A DNA stretch of 64,000 bases from Actinokineospora iranica (GCF_900101685.1 NZ_FMZZ01000009.1:62001-126000), one strand, 5' to 3'. Shown: positions 12,615-21,795, numbered from the stretch's first letter. The notes: generated by a model not told the origin, from the sequence alone. A program made the numbers and translations.

Positions 12615-12643
12615 ACCATAGCCGGCGGCGGCGAGACTGCCAA
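12615..12643 (-). promoter_or_regulatory. Probable promoter of the thiC-thiD riboswitch transcript
   Basis: On the minus strand there is a TTGGCA -35 box (12643-12638), a 17-bp spacer and a TATGGT -10 box (12620-12615). Transcription would start about 8 nt before the riboswitch. The geometry fits the principal sigma factor. Confidence 0.65.
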
Positions 12644-12664
12644 GTGAGCACTATGGTTCCCACC

Positions 12665-13309
12665 ATGGCGCAGCCGTATCCGCCAGGAGGCAGGCTCCCG
12701 GCCAGACCCGACGCGGCCAAACCGTGCCCGGCGTGCGGTGACCTGGTCGGCCGCGGCTATCCGACCTGCGTGACCTGCGCCGATCGCGTCGACACCTACT
12801 GGCGGGCGGACTGGGCGGCGCTGCTGGAGGGCGAGGGCGTCACCGAGGGCGCCCCAGAGGAACGCGAACTGGCGACTCTGGTCTTGGCCGATGACCTCGG
12901 CGCCCACCCGTGGACCTGCCTGGACTGGGCGATGCGCCTGGTGACCTGCCCGCTCTGCCGCACCGAACTGGGCACCGGCAACCCCGGCTGCATGAGCTGC
13001 GCCAACGCCGACCAGAACCGCTGGGCCTGGGACCACGCCGCCGTCCCCAAGACCATGACCCGCAACGAACACGCCCTCCGCCTGGCCGTGGCCACTCTGC
13101 GCGCGGCCCGCCACCGGAGGAAAAGCGTCGTGGCTTTCTGGCACTTGTCGTTACCGTTCGTGCTGGCCGGAGCCACCCCCACCGCCCGCCAGGCCAGACG
13201 CATCCGCACCCACCTACTGGCCAACCGCCACGAAGACCTGGCCGAGGCGGACAGCCTCACGGCCATGGCCATCCTCCCCGACCTCCCCTGGCGCACCCCC
13301 ACGCCCTGA
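12665..13309 (+). CDS. Hypothetical protein with two CxxC zinc-ribbon-like clusters
   Basis: The 214-residue protein has two near-repeat cysteine modules: CPACGDLVGRGYPTCVTC (about residues 19-36) and CPLCRTELGTGNPGCMSC. Each is a pair of CxxC knuckles separated by 10 residues, so zinc binding is likely. The remaining sequence is helical with a hydrophobic stretch (VVAFWHLSLPFVLAGA). No catalytic motif is seen. I use ATG 12665; an ATG at 12653 is possible. Neither has a clear ribosome site. It diverges from the thiC promoter. Confidence 0.7.
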   Translation: MAQPYPPGGRLPARPDAAKPCPACGDLVGRGYPTCVTCADRVDTYWRADWAALLEGEGVTEGAPEERELATLVLADDLGAHPWTCLDWAMRLVTCPLCRTELGTGNPGCMSCANADQNRWAWDHAAVPKTMTRNEHALRLAVATLRAARHRRKSVVAFWHLSLPFVLAGATPTARQARRIRTHLLANRHEDLAEADSLTAMAILPDLPWRTPTP

Positions 13310-13320
13310 CTCCCGAGCGC

Positions 13321-13382
13321 CTGACTTTCCACTGGCTAACTTCCCACTGCCTAACTTTCCCACTGCCTAACTTTCCAACTGC
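13321..13382 (+). repeat. Short tandem repeat, 15-16 bp unit, four copies
   Basis: Four imperfect copies of CTAACTTTCCCACTGC follow one another: 13321-13335, 13336-13350, 13351-13366 and 13367-13382. They fill the space between the zinc-ribbon gene and the convergent def gene. The units are pyrimidine-rich and AT-richer than their surroundings. Confidence 0.8.
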
Positions 13383-13496
13383 GCGCCTGATCCCCAACCC
13401 GATCAACACGGCCCCGGACACCCGCTCCAACCGCACGCGCACGCTGGTGTGGCGGCACTCTCCCTGACCTGCGGTGTCACCCACCAAACAGCGGAT

Positions 13497-14069
13497 TCAC
13501 TCCGCGAACGGATCGCCGATCTCCGCGGGGTTCCAGGACAGCCCAGGGACGCCCCACTTGTTGGCCTTGAGCATCCGCTTGGCGTCCCGCTGGTTCCGCC
13601 CCACCAGGCGGTTCAGGTAAAGGAAGCCGTCCAAGTGGTCCGTCTCGTGCTGGAGGCAGCGGGCGAAGAAGCCGGTGCCCTCGACCTCGATCGCCGCGCC
13701 TTCCAGGTCCTGCCCGGTGACCTTCGCCCAGCTGGCGCGGCCCGTCGGAAAGCTCTCACCCGGGACCGACAAGCAGCCTTCGTGGTCGTCATCCGGGTCC
13801 GGCATCCCCTCGGGGATCTCCGAGGTGGTCAGGATCGGGTTCACCACCACCCCGCGGTGCCGAACGCCCTCGTCATCCGGGCAGTCGTAGACGAAGACCC
13901 GCTGGTCGACACCGATCTGGTTGGCCGCGAGGCCGACACCGTTCGCGGCGGCCATGGTCTCGAACATGTCGGTGACCAGGGCGCGCAGTTCGTCGTCGAA
14001 GCGCTCGATCGGTTTCGTCGGGTGGTGCAGGACGGGGTCGCCGACGATGCGGATCGGGTGAACTGTCAT
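13497..14069 (-). CDS. def: Peptide deformylase
   Basis: Def removes the formyl group from nascent proteins. The 190-residue metalloenzyme has all three motifs: GVGLAANQ (residues 44-51), EGCLSVPGE (97-105, cysteine metal ligand) and HETDH (141-145). The start is the ATG at 14069 ([10 protein letters not shown]); upstream in-frame sequence is non-coding. In mycobacteria def also lies beside a divergent DUF3263 gene, as it does here. Confidence 0.95.
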   Translation of the reverse strand: MTVHPIRIVGDPVLHHPTKPIERFDDELRALVTDMFETMAAANGVGLAANQIGVDQRVFVYDCPDDEGVRHRGVVVNPILTTSEIPEGMPDPDDDHEGCLSVPGESFPTGRASWAKVTGQDLEGAAIEVEGTGFFARCLQHETDHLDGFLYLNRLVGRNQRDAKRMLKANKWGVPGLSWNPAEIGDPFAE

Positions 14070-14216
14070 AGGGGCAGGGTAGAGATTGTGTACCCCGGAC
14101 GCGCCGTGGCCATGACGATCACCAGAAGCGGTGACGTGGTGTAATGGCGCGGGAGAAGCACACCTGTGTGATTCTGTCGTAGGAGCACGGATCCAACCCG
14201 TGAGGCGAGGAGCCAG

Positions 14217-14546
14217 ATGGACGCCGCTGAGTTGCCCTCTCGGCCTGACAAGCCGACCTCCCGTGGCCCGGCGCACGCCGCGCGGCCAGGTAGTGGGCTC
14301 AGTGAGCGGGAGCGGGCGATGCTCGCTTTCGAGCGGCAGTGGTGGAAGTACGCGGGGTCCAAGGAACAGGCCATCCGCGAGCTGTTCGAGATGTCCAGCA
14401 CCCGCTACTACCAGGTGCTCAACGAACTCATCGAGAAAACCGAGGCCATGGAGGCCGACCCGATGCTGGTCAAACGGCTGCGCCGGTTGCGTGCCACCAG
14501 GCAGCGCGCCCGCTCGGCCCGGCGGCTGGGAATGGACCCGCGATGA
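14217..14546 (+). CDS. DUF3263 protein (small actinobacterial helical protein)
   Basis: The 109-residue protein carries the DUF3263 signature [30 protein letters not shown], then ATRYYQVLN-like and [23 protein letters not shown]. The helical, basic C-terminus suggests nucleic-acid binding, but no function is established. It matches the family of M. tuberculosis Rv0430 (from memory). Its stop overlaps the next start (ATGA), so it is translationally coupled to the LytR_C gene. Confidence 0.9.
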   Translation: MDAAELPSRPDKPTSRGPAHAARPGSGLSERERAMLAFERQWWKYAGSKEQAIRELFEMSSTRYYQVLNELIEKTEAMEADPMLVKRLRRLRATRQRARSARRLGMDPR

Positions 14547-15235
14547 CCACCGATCCCTCGGGACCCGCCCGCCCCGGCCGGGTTGTCGGCTTGGCGCTGC
14601 TCGGCGTGGCCGCGGCCGCGACTGTCGCCGGAGTGGTGACCCTGATCAGCGATGACGGCGACGTCGTGGGACTCCCCACGGACGCACCCTCCGTCACCGC
14701 CACCGCCGCGCCGCCGCCCAGCGGCGACCTCACGAGCATCCCCGCGCCGCCACCGGAGACCAGTTCGCCGCAGGCGAGCGCCGAGCCGCCGCAGGCGCCG
14801 CCGCCGTCGCAGCCCACCACGACAGCGCCCCCGGCGGCGAGTTCCGCGCCCGCCCAGTCGTCGGCCCCGGCCCAGCCGGGCGCGGGCGGACCAGGTCAGG
14901 GTCAGTCCGGCCCAGGCGGCGGACCGACCACCAGGGACCAGCCGGTCCGCGTCTACAACAACAGCACCATAAAAGGCCTCGCCGCCACCGCGGGCCAGGA
15001 CATGGCCGCCCGGGGCTGGCAGATCGCCGAGACCGGCAACTACGCGGGCGGCAAGATCCCCACCACGACGGTCTACTACGAGCCGGGCGCCCCCGGGCAG
15101 GAAGCCGCCGCGCGGCAGTTGGCCACCGAGTTCGGTATGCGGGTCGAGGAGCGCTTCGAGGGCATCAAGCACTCCAGCCCCGGCCTGATCGTCATCGTCA
15201 CCAACGACTACAAGGGGCCCGTGGGCAAGCAGTAG
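14543..15235 (+). CDS. Membrane-anchored LytR_C-domain protein (VirR-like)
   Basis: The 230-residue protein has an N-terminal membrane segment ([22 protein letters not shown]). A long Pro/Ala/Ser linker (about residues 40-125) and a C-terminal LytR_C domain follow ([20 protein letters not shown] to [11 protein letters not shown]). The linker is long enough to cross peptidoglycan. By domain and position after DUF3263 it corresponds to Rv0431/VirR, a cell-envelope protein linked to vesicle release in mycobacteria. That function is knowledge of the family, not seen here. Confidence 0.85.
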   Translation: MTTDPSGPARPGRVVGLALLGVAAAATVAGVVTLISDDGDVVGLPTDAPSVTATAAPPPSGDLTSIPAPPPETSSPQASAEPPQAPPPSQPTTTAPPAASSAPAQSSAPAQPGAGGPGQGQSGPGGGPTTRDQPVRVYNNSTIKGLAATAGQDMAARGWQIAETGNYAGGKIPTTTVYYEPGAPGQEAAARQLATEFGMRVEERFEGIKHSSPGLIVIVTNDYKGPVGKQ

Positions 15236-15666
15236 CCGCAGCACCGGCCGCGCTGAGTGGCGACCGGTCGGCCTGCTGGCGGGCACGCCAAGGACCGGCA
15301 GCGACAGCGCGGAACCACCGGCGGCTGCCAGATGACGCGCTGTCACCGCCGCCGGAGCGCTCGACCGAGGTCAAGCCGCCCGCGGGCCAAGGAAGCAGTC
15401 CGCGACGCCACTGACAAAGCAGGCGACGCGTGCCCCGAAACCGGCAGGCGCAGTTGCCGTGCCCCGATACCGGCACCGCCGCGATGCCGCCGTCACGAGC
15501 ACGGGCGGTTCCAGTCCTCCCTGCTCGACGCCGTCGGCGGCGCCCCGCACCGGTCGGGAGGGCTACCGGTCGGAAGGGCTGGAGCCCGCCCGGCGGGGAG
15601 ACAGGGCAGCACGACTTCGGCCCCGTGCGCGCTTGACTGCCCGACACCCCCAGTGGTCGCCTCGTC

Positions 15667-15792
15667 GGTGCCCGGTGCCCGGTGCCCGGTGCCCGGTGCC
15701 CGGTGCCCGGTGCCCGGTGCCCGGTGCCCGGTGCCCGGTGCCCGGTGCCCGGTGCCCGGTGCCCGGTGCCGGTGCCGGTGCCGGTGCCCGGT
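15667..15792 (+). repeat. Tandem GGTGCCC array
   Basis: There are 14 exact copies of the 7-mer GGTGCCC (15667-15764), then three 6-mer GGTGCC copies (15765-15782), one more GGTGCCC and a partial unit. The change from 7 to 6 bp is typical of slippage. Confidence 0.95.
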
Positions 15793-15834
15793 GGGGCCTG
15801 CGCCAACGACCTGTGCCCGGTTGACGCTGGTCCC

Positions 15835-15888
15835 GTGCCCGTGCCCGTGCCCGTGCCCGTGCCCGTGCCCGTGCCCGTGCCCGTGCCC
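15835..15888 (+). repeat. Tandem GTGCCC array
   Basis: Nine exact copies of the 6-mer GTGCCC lie 43 bp after the GGTGCCC array. The related unit suggests a common origin by slippage. Confidence 0.95.
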
Positions 15889-15959
15889 GGTGGCGGTGTG
15901 GCGGGTGCGGGTGGCGGTTGGCGGGTGGGCGCTCTGGGGGTTGTGGCCAGTTGCGTGGG

Positions 15960-18212
15960 TCAGGGTTGGCGGGAGTGGGCATAGGCCTCCAGGGTGGCTA
16001 GTTGGGCTGGGTCGAGGGAGGGGCGGACGTTGTGGCGGGCGGCTTCGAGGTGGGCGGCGGTGACTTCGGCGGCGGCTAGGGACTCGCGCATGGCGGTCAG
16101 GGCGGCTTCGCGGATCAGGGCGGCGCAGTCGGCGGCGGAGTAGCCGTCCAGGGAGTGGGCGTAGGTGTCCAGGTCGACGTCGGGGGACAGGGGGGTGTTG
16201 CGGGCGGTGGCGCGGAGGATGGCGGCGCGGGCCTCGGCGTCCGGGGGTGGGACGTAGATCAGGCGTTCCAGGCGGCCGGGGCGGAGTAGGGCCGGGTCCA
16301 CCAGTTCGGGGCGGTTCGTCGCGCCCACGACGATGACGTCGCGGAGGGGTTCGACGCCGTCCAGTTCGGTGAGGAGGGCGGCGACGACGCGGTCGGCGAC
16401 GCCGGAGTCGGATGACTGGCCTCTGCGTGGCGCCAGCGCGTCGATCTCGTCCAGGAACACCAAGGCTGGAGCGGCTTCGCTTGCCCGGCGGAACAGTTCG
16501 CGGACGGCGCGTTCGGACTCGCCGACCCACTTGTCCATCAGTTCGGCGCCCTTGACCGACAGCACGTTGAGTTGGCCGCTGCCCGCCAACGCGCGTACCA
16601 GGAACGTCTTACCGCCACCGGGTGGCCCGTAGAGCAGGACCCCGCGCGGCGGCGCCACCCCGAGCCGGGCGAACGAGTCCGGGTAGCGCAGCGGCCACAG
16701 CACCGCCTCGGTGAGTGCCTGCTTGGTCTCGGCCATGTCGCCCACGTCGTCAAGGTGGATGTCGCCGGTCCGCAGGGTGTCCGATGTGGACATCGACGTC
16801 GGCCGCACGGTCGCCAGCGCGTCGAACAGGTCCGCGGCAGTGATCTTGGGGTCGTCGGCGTCGCCGTGGCGCAGGGCGGCGCGGATGGCGGACTCGCGGC
16901 GCAGCGCGATGAGATCGGCCGCGACGAACCCCGGGGTTCGCTCGGCCAGCGCGCCGAAGTCCACACCGGACTCCACCGGCAGGTCGCGGAACAGCACCCG
17001 CAGCAACTCCGTGCGGGTCTTGCCGTCGGGAAGCGGCAGCCGCAGTTCCCGGTCGACCAGGTCGACGCCCCGCAGGCGCGGGTCCACCGCCTCCGGGTGC
17101 GCGGTGGTCACGACCAGCGCCACCCGGGGAACGGCGATCGCGGCCCGCAGGGTGTCGAGCACGACCGTCGCCACCGGCGGCGGCGACGTCGCGGGCAGCA
17201 ACGCGTCCACGTCATCGATCAACAGCACCGCCGCGCGTCCCGCCGCCGAATGCGCGCGCACGGCATCCACCGCGGCGTTGACCCGGCCCGCCGCCGCGTT
17301 GGCCTCCAACACCGCCACCGTCGGCCCCACCAGGTCGACCACCGCCGCGTCCACCGAGTGCGCCACGGACCGCACAACGCTGGCCTTGCCCACACCCTCC
17401 GGCCCGCTGATCAGCACGCCGAGCCGGGGCGCCGCGCCGAGCCGTTCGAGCAGTTCGGGCCGGGTGAACGCCAACTCGAACCACTCGCCCAGTGTCCGCG
17501 CCGCATCTTGGGCGCCCACCAGGTCGGCGATCGGCGCGGGCAGCGGCGCCTCCTCGTCCACGACGACCGAGGTCGCCGCCACCGGCCCCGGCGAGGACTG
17601 GACCACCGGCGACCCGCCCACCGGGACCGCCGCGCGCTCGCCCGTGCGCGCGCCGTCCCGCCATCCGACCACAGTGGACGGGTGGACCGTGACCGCGCCC
17701 GGCGGGTCCACCGCGGTCACGGTCAGCAGTTCGTTGGTCCACGTCATCCCGATGGCCCTGGACAGCTTCCCGCGCACCGTCGACACATCCGACCCCGGCG
17801 GCGGCGCCAAATCCTGTGGCAGCAGCGAGACCGCGTCGCCGACCGTCAGCACCTTCCCGATCAACGCCGACCGCACCGTCTCCGGCGGCAGCGACGCGCT
17901 GGCCAGCCGCGACCCCGCCACCGTCACCGACCGCGCCGCCGCGACCTCCACCGGGGCGACGACCACTTCGGACCCCTCGGTCACCCCGAGGTTCGACATG
18001 GTCACGTCGTCGAGCAGCACCACGCCGGTCGGCCCGGCCTGGTCGCCGGCGGCGGCCAGCGCGGCGCTGACCCGCGCGCCGGTCAGCCGCACGGCGTCCC
18101 ATTGCCGCAGTCCCAGGGCGTCGAGGACTTCGGGGTGCAGCCGGACCACCCCGCGCCGGGTGTCGATGGCGGACGGGGTCAGTCGGGCGGTCAACGTGAT
18201 CTGTGCGTTCAC
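15960..18212 (-). CDS. Cdc48/VAT-like double AAA+ ATPase
   Basis: The 750-residue protein has an N-terminal double-psi-barrel-like domain (VVRLHPEVLDALGLRQWDAV) and two AAA modules. D1 is degenerate in sequence (GPEGVGKAS, Walker B VLLIDDVDAL). D2 is canonical: GPPGGGKTF, LVFLDEIDAL, GATNRPELVDPALLRPGRLERL with Arg fingers. This fits CDC48-subfamily unfoldases that feed substrates to partner proteases or remodel complexes. Family position equals Rv0435c. The GTG start at 18212 is followed at once by the N-domain. Confidence 0.9.
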   Translation of the reverse strand: MNAQITLTARLTPSAIDTRRGVVRLHPEVLDALGLRQWDAVRLTGARVSAALAAAGDQAGPTGVVLLDDVTMSNLGVTEGSEVVVAPVEVAAARSVTVAGSRLASASLPPETVRSALIGKVLTVGDAVSLLPQDLAPPPGSDVSTVRGKLSRAIGMTWTNELLTVTAVDPPGAVTVHPSTVVGWRDGARTGERAAVPVGGSPVVQSSPGPVAATSVVVDEEAPLPAPIADLVGAQDAARTLGEWFELAFTRPELLERLGAAPRLGVLISGPEGVGKASVVRSVAHSVDAAVVDLVGPTVAVLEANAAAGRVNAAVDAVRAHSAAGRAAVLLIDDVDALLPATSPPPVATVVLDTLRAAIAVPRVALVVTTAHPEAVDPRLRGVDLVDRELRLPLPDGKTRTELLRVLFRDLPVESGVDFGALAERTPGFVAADLIALRRESAIRAALRHGDADDPKITAADLFDALATVRPTSMSTSDTLRTGDIHLDDVGDMAETKQALTEAVLWPLRYPDSFARLGVAPPRGVLLYGPPGGGKTFLVRALAGSGQLNVLSVKGAELMDKWVGESERAVRELFRRASEAAPALVFLDEIDALAPRRGQSSDSGVADRVVAALLTELDGVEPLRDVIVVGATNRPELVDPALLRPGRLERLIYVPPPDAEARAAILRATARNTPLSPDVDLDTYAHSLDGYSAADCAALIREAALTAMRESLAAAEVTAAHLEAARHNVRPSLDPAQLATLEAYAHSRQP

Positions 18213-18273
18213 CTCACCGAGATTAGAGGCTCAGCGAGGATCGGGTCGGAAGTTATCCACAGGCTCCGGCGAG

Positions 18274-19254
18274 TCAGTTGTCGCCTCGGTTGTCGGCCTG
18301 GTTGCGCCGCAGTCCCGTGCGCCGCCAGTTGCGCCTGCGCAGCCCGGCGGGCCGGGGGTCGGCGGGCAGCGTGATCGGCTCGGCCGCCTCCACGGTGCGC
18401 GCGGGCCGACGCACGGCCCACCCGGCGACACCGCGCAGCGGCGGCCGCAGGCCCAGCCTGCCCCGGGACCCGTGCGCCCGCCGGATCGCCCTGCGCTCCC
18501 TCGGCGGCACGTCCCAGGCCTCCGGGTGGTTCGCCAGCCAGTGCTTGCGCCGCACCGCGTACGGGATGTGCGCCAGATACGCGACCAGCGCCACGGAAAG
18601 CGCGATCATCGGGTAGGTGATGACCGCCGCCGCCAGCAGCGCGACGCCGACGAGCAGCGGGGCGACCGCGCGCGCGGGCACCCGGAACGTCTTCACCGAC
18701 AGCGTCGGGATGCGGCTGATCAGCAGGGCGGCGATCGCGACCGTCCACAGCATCACGACCGGCTTGGACTGCCACCACTGGCCGTGGTCGCCGTACTCGA
18801 TGGACAGGATCATCGGCAGCAACGCCAAGAGCCCGCCCGCGGGCGCGGGGACGCCGACGAAGAACTCCTTGGTGTAGACGGGTTGCTCCACGTCGTCCAA
18901 GAGCGTGTTGAACCGCGCGAGCCGCAGGATCATGCAGACCGCGAAGATCAGCGCGACCACCCAGCCGACCCGGTCCCCGCCGAAGCGCCATGTGTAGAGC
19001 ACCAGGGCGGGCGCGACGCCGAAGGAGATGGCGTCGGCCAGCGAGTCCAGCTCGGCGCCCATCTTGCTGGTCGCGTCCAAGAGGCGGGCGATACGCCCGT
19101 CCAAGCTGTCCAGCACCGCTGCTACCGCGATCGAGGCAATCGCCGCGGCTGGCTGGCCTCTTAGCGTGAACTGGACCGCGGACAGACCGGCGCACATCGC
19201 CAAAACCGTGATCGCGTTAGGCAGCAGCCGGACAGCCGGCGCGGTCGACGCCAT
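18274..19254 (-). CDS. pssA: CDP-diacylglycerol-serine O-phosphatidyltransferase
   Basis: PssA makes phosphatidylserine from CDP-diacylglycerol and serine in the membrane. The 326-residue protein has the CDP-alcohol phosphotransferase motif DG-x2-AR-x8-G-x3-D-x3-D, seen as LDGRIARLLDATSKMGAELDSLAD, within several membrane helices. The C-terminal 90 residues are basic and Arg/Pro-rich beyond the catalytic core. The ATG is 3 bp after the psd stop, so psd-pssA is one operon for phosphatidylethanolamine synthesis. Confidence 0.93.
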   Translation of the reverse strand: MASTAPAVRLLPNAITVLAMCAGLSAVQFTLRGQPAAAIASIAVAAVLDSLDGRIARLLDATSKMGAELDSLADAISFGVAPALVLYTWRFGGDRVGWVVALIFAVCMILRLARFNTLLDDVEQPVYTKEFFVGVPAPAGGLLALLPMILSIEYGDHGQWWQSKPVVMLWTVAIAALLISRIPTLSVKTFRVPARAVAPLLVGVALLAAAVITYPMIALSVALVAYLAHIPYAVRRKHWLANHPEAWDVPPRERRAIRRAHGSRGRLGLRPPLRGVAGWAVRRPARTVEAAEPITLPADPRPAGLRRRNWRRTGLRRNQADNRGDN

Positions 19255-19257
19255 CGG

Positions 19258-19965
19258 TCAGCTCCCCGCGGGCAGTTCGGCCAGGACGGTCTCGCCGCCG
19301 ATTGTCCGCTGGCCGGGCTCGACCAGGACGCGGCTGCCGACCGGCACGTACAGGTCCACCCGGGACCCGAACCGGATCAGGCCGTAGGTCGCGCCTGCGG
19401 CCACCTTGTCGCCCTCGGTGACCTGACAGACGATCCTCCGCGCCACCAGGCCCGCGATCTGCACGACGGCGAGGTCGTGGCCGTCGTCGGTGCGCAGGCG
19501 CAGGCTGTTGCGCTCGTTGACCTCGCTGGCCTCGTCCAGGTCGGCGGAGAGGAACTGCCCGGCCTTGTGCACCGCGCGCACGATCTGGCCCGGGGCCGGG
19601 ATGCGCTGCACGTGGACGTCGAACACCGACAGGAAAGCGCTGATCCGCAGCATCGGCTGGTCGCCCATGCCGAGCTCCGCGGGCGGGACGGCCTCGATGA
19701 CGTGCGAGACCGTGCCGTCGGCCGGGGCGACGGCGATCCCGGGCCGCTGCGGGGTGACCCGCTTGGGCTCGCGGAAGAACCAGGCCAGCCAGGCGGTGAG
19801 CACGGCGCTGGCCACGCCCGCGCGGCGGGAGGCCCGGCGCACGGCCAGGGTGGCCCCGATGGCGCCGAGGACGAACGGACGTCCGCCGGGGTGGATCGGC
19901 GGGATGATGCTCTTGGTCAGCTCGACGGCGTGCTGGAGCGCGCCGGACTTCGGGGCGGCGGTCAT
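19258..19965 (-). CDS. psd: Phosphatidylserine decarboxylase proenzyme
   Basis: Psd decarboxylates phosphatidylserine to phosphatidylethanolamine. The 235-residue protein is the short type: an N-terminal hydrophobic part, a conserved core (PADGTVSHV, FLSVFDVHVQRIPAPG, ERNSLRL) and the self-cleavage site RFGSRVDLYVP, where the Ser becomes the pyruvoyl group. The start is the ATG at 19965 (MTAAPKSG). Longer in-frame sequence up to 20124 runs through a large hairpin and is unlikely to be coding. Confidence 0.92.
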   Translation of the reverse strand: MTAAPKSGALQHAVELTKSIIPPIHPGGRPFVLGAIGATLAVRRASRRAGVASAVLTAWLAWFFREPKRVTPQRPGIAVAPADGTVSHVIEAVPPAELGMGDQPMLRISAFLSVFDVHVQRIPAPGQIVRAVHKAGQFLSADLDEASEVNERNSLRLRTDDGHDLAVVQIAGLVARRIVCQVTEGDKVAAGATYGLIRFGSRVDLYVPVGSRVLVEPGQRTIGGETVLAELPAGS

Positions 19966-20060
19966 CAGGTGGGTGGTTCCTCGCGTGTCGACCGGATTTC
20001 CGCACACGCTACGCCAGCCGCGCCAAGCTCCGGGAAGGCAGCCACCACCTGGACGAACGC

Positions 20061-20119
20061 GGGGCACCCGGGCAGCGTGTGCGCCCCCCGACGCGGCGCA
20101 CACGCCGCTCGGATGCCCC
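20061..20119. promoter_or_regulatory. Large inverted repeat between the YeaQ-like gene and psd
   Basis: An 11-bp perfect inner stem, GCGTGTGCGCC (20075-20085) with GGCGCACACGC (20095-20105), is framed by an outer GGGGCA/TGCCCC pair (20061-20066, 20114-20119). It may terminate the upstream minus-strand gene or act in the psd leader. No U-tract is seen. Confidence 0.5.
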
Positions 20120-20188
20120 GTCACCGGAGCGACGTCAAGTGTACGCGCGCAATGTCTTGTGGATCAATGGCCGGTTACCGTGGGCTGG

Positions 20189-20464
20189 TTAGCGCGGATT
20201 TCCGGTCCGTCCCTGAGCGAGGCGCAAGAGGCCGAGCAGGACGATCGCGCCCAGCGCCGCGACGCCGAGGCTCTGGAAGTCGAACTCGAAAGTCATCTCC
20301 TCGCCGGTCAGCAGCCGGTAGAGCAGACCACCGAGCGCGGCGCCGACCACGCCTACCAGCACGCTGACCAGACAGCCCTGCCGTTGGCGGTTGCGCCCGC
20401 CGATCACCAGGTTGGCCGCCCAGCCCGCGATCGCGCCGAACACGATCCACGCGAAGAAACCCAT
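20189..20464 (-). CDS. GlsB/YeaQ/YmgE-family small membrane protein
   Basis: The 91-residue protein has three hydrophobic helices and the family features WIVFGAIAGWAANLVIGG and GCLVSVLVGVVGAALGG. These transglycosylase-associated (YeaQ) proteins are small stress-associated inner-membrane proteins without a settled function. It stands between moeA and psd on the same strand. Confidence 0.85.
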   Translation of the reverse strand: MGFFAWIVFGAIAGWAANLVIGGRNRQRQGCLVSVLVGVVGAALGGLLYRLLTGEEMTFEFDFQSLGVAALGAIVLLGLLRLAQGRTGNPR

Positions 20465-20480
20465 GCGCTCAGCCTACGGC

Positions 20481-21698
20481 TCAGTCGAGCAGGATCAGGT
20501 CGACCTCGGCGCCTGCCAGGATCTCGACGACCCCCTCCGGGATCTCGATGAGACAGTTGGACGCGGCGAACGAGGCCAGCAGGTGCGAGCCAGGCCCGCC
20601 GACCGGCACGACCTCGACCATGCCCTCGTCGTGGCGGCCGCGCCGGTACTGCACGCGGTTCGCGGGGGAGGTCATCGTCGCCGCGGCCTTCGCGCGGGCG
20701 CGCGGGCGGTCGACCACCGGGTGACCCAGCGCGCCGAGCAACGCGGGCCGCACGAACAACTCGAACGACAGCGCCGCGCTTACCGGGTTGCCGGGAAGCG
20801 TCACTACCGGCAGCCCGTCCATCCGCCCCAGGCCCTGCGGCCCGCCCGGCTGCATGGCGACTCGGACGAAGTCGACGCCGTGCCCGGTCAGTGCGTCCTT
20901 GACCACCTCGTACGCCCCCGCGCTCACCCCGCCGGAGGTGACCAGCAGGTCCGCGTCGGCGGCGTGCTCGGCGATCGCGGCCCGGAACCGCTCGACGTCG
21001 TCTGGGACAAACCGCAGCACGGTCGCCTCGCCGCCGATCTCTTCGACCGCCGCGGCCAAGAGCACGCTGTTGGACTCGTAGATGTGCCCGGGGGGAAGCG
21101 GTTCGCCCGGCGCGACCAGTTCCGATCCGGTGGACAGCACCAGCACCCGCGGCGGCCTGCGCACCGGCAGATCGCCGACCCCGACAGCCGCGGCCAGACC
21201 AAGCTGCGGTGGGTGCAACACCGTGCCCGCCGGGAGCACGACAGTGCCCTCGGCGACGTCTTCGCCCAGACGACGAATGTGCAGACCCTGTCTAACGGCC
21301 GCGTCTATACGGACGTTTTCCGTGCCGCCGTCAGTCAGCTCGACTTGCACTATCGCGTCCGCGCCCGGCGGCAGCGGCGCGCCCGTCATGATCCGGTGCG
21401 CCGTCCCGGGCGCCAGCGGCCGCACGTCCACCCGGCCCGCCGGGATGTCGTCGGCGACGGGCAGCGTCACCGGGTGTTCCGCGCTCGCCGCGGCCACGTC
21501 CGCGGCCCGGACCGCGTAACCGTCCATCGCGGAGTTGTCGAACGGCGGCAAGGAAACCCCCGCCGTCACGTCTTCGGCCAAGACCAGTCCGAGACACCGC
21601 GCCAACGGCCGCGACACCACCGGCAGCGGCGGCACCAGCGCCGCTACCTCGGCCCGGTACTCCTGCGCGGTGAAGATCCGCTTCGCGAGGTTCGCCAC
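20481..21698 (-). CDS. moeA: Molybdopterin molybdotransferase
   Basis: MoeA inserts molybdate into adenylated molybdopterin. The 405-residue protein has FDNSAMDGYAV, RIMTGAPLPPGADAIVQVE, VLSTGSELV, TSGGVSAGAYEVVKDAL and LPGNPVSA, the family's main motifs, and a C-terminal beta-barrel domain. I place the start at the GTG at 21698 (VANLAKRIFTAQEY). An XdhC-type Moco-insertion gene is also in the window (37550), consistent with a molybdoenzyme elsewhere in the genome. Confidence 0.94.
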   Translation of the reverse strand: MANLAKRIFTAQEYRAEVAALVPPLPVVSRPLARCLGLVLAEDVTAGVSLPPFDNSAMDGYAVRAADVAAASAEHPVTLPVADDIPAGRVDVRPLAPGTAHRIMTGAPLPPGADAIVQVELTDGGTENVRIDAAVRQGLHIRRLGEDVAEGTVVLPAGTVLHPPQLGLAAAVGVGDLPVRRPPRVLVLSTGSELVAPGEPLPPGHIYESNSVLLAAAVEEIGGEATVLRFVPDDVERFRAAIAEHAADADLLVTSGGVSAGAYEVVKDALTGHGVDFVRVAMQPGGPQGLGRMDGLPVVTLPGNPVSAALSFELFVRPALLGALGHPVVDRPRARAKAAATMTSPANRVQYRRGRHDEGMVEVVPVGGPGSHLLASFAASNCLIEIPEGVVEILAGAEVDLILLD

Positions 21699-21795
21699 GC
21701 GGACATCCTGCCCTGTCCGGCCACCAACCGACCGCGGGCCGTGCCAGACTTCCGTCGCACCAGGCGGGCGGGGTCGGGCCGCTCGCCGCGGGGGA

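Larger units (their letters stand above)
15236..15959 (+). other. Intergenic region dominated by GC-rich short tandem repeats
   Basis: This 724-bp stretch lies between the LytR_C gene and the convergent AAA ATPase gene. Apart from two simple repeat arrays (15667-15792 and 15835-15888) I see no gene. Open frames here exist only because a 7-bp repeat reads through all frames, giving PGARCPV-type repeats. A terminator for the flanking genes is not obvious. Confidence 0.7.

Noticed and set aside
15682-15984. Repeat-coded PGARCPV protein frames
   Set aside because: They exist in many frames because a 7-bp repeat is read through in all of them. This is low-complexity DNA, not a gene.
16711-19164. 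Long plus-strand frame opposite the AAA ATPase and pssA genes
   Set aside because: It is antisense to well-conserved genes, has no family match and arises from the GC-rich codon pattern.
19966-20124. Extended N-terminus for psd starting at ATG 20124
   Set aside because: The extra residues run through the nested inverted repeat and do not resemble any Psd N-terminus.
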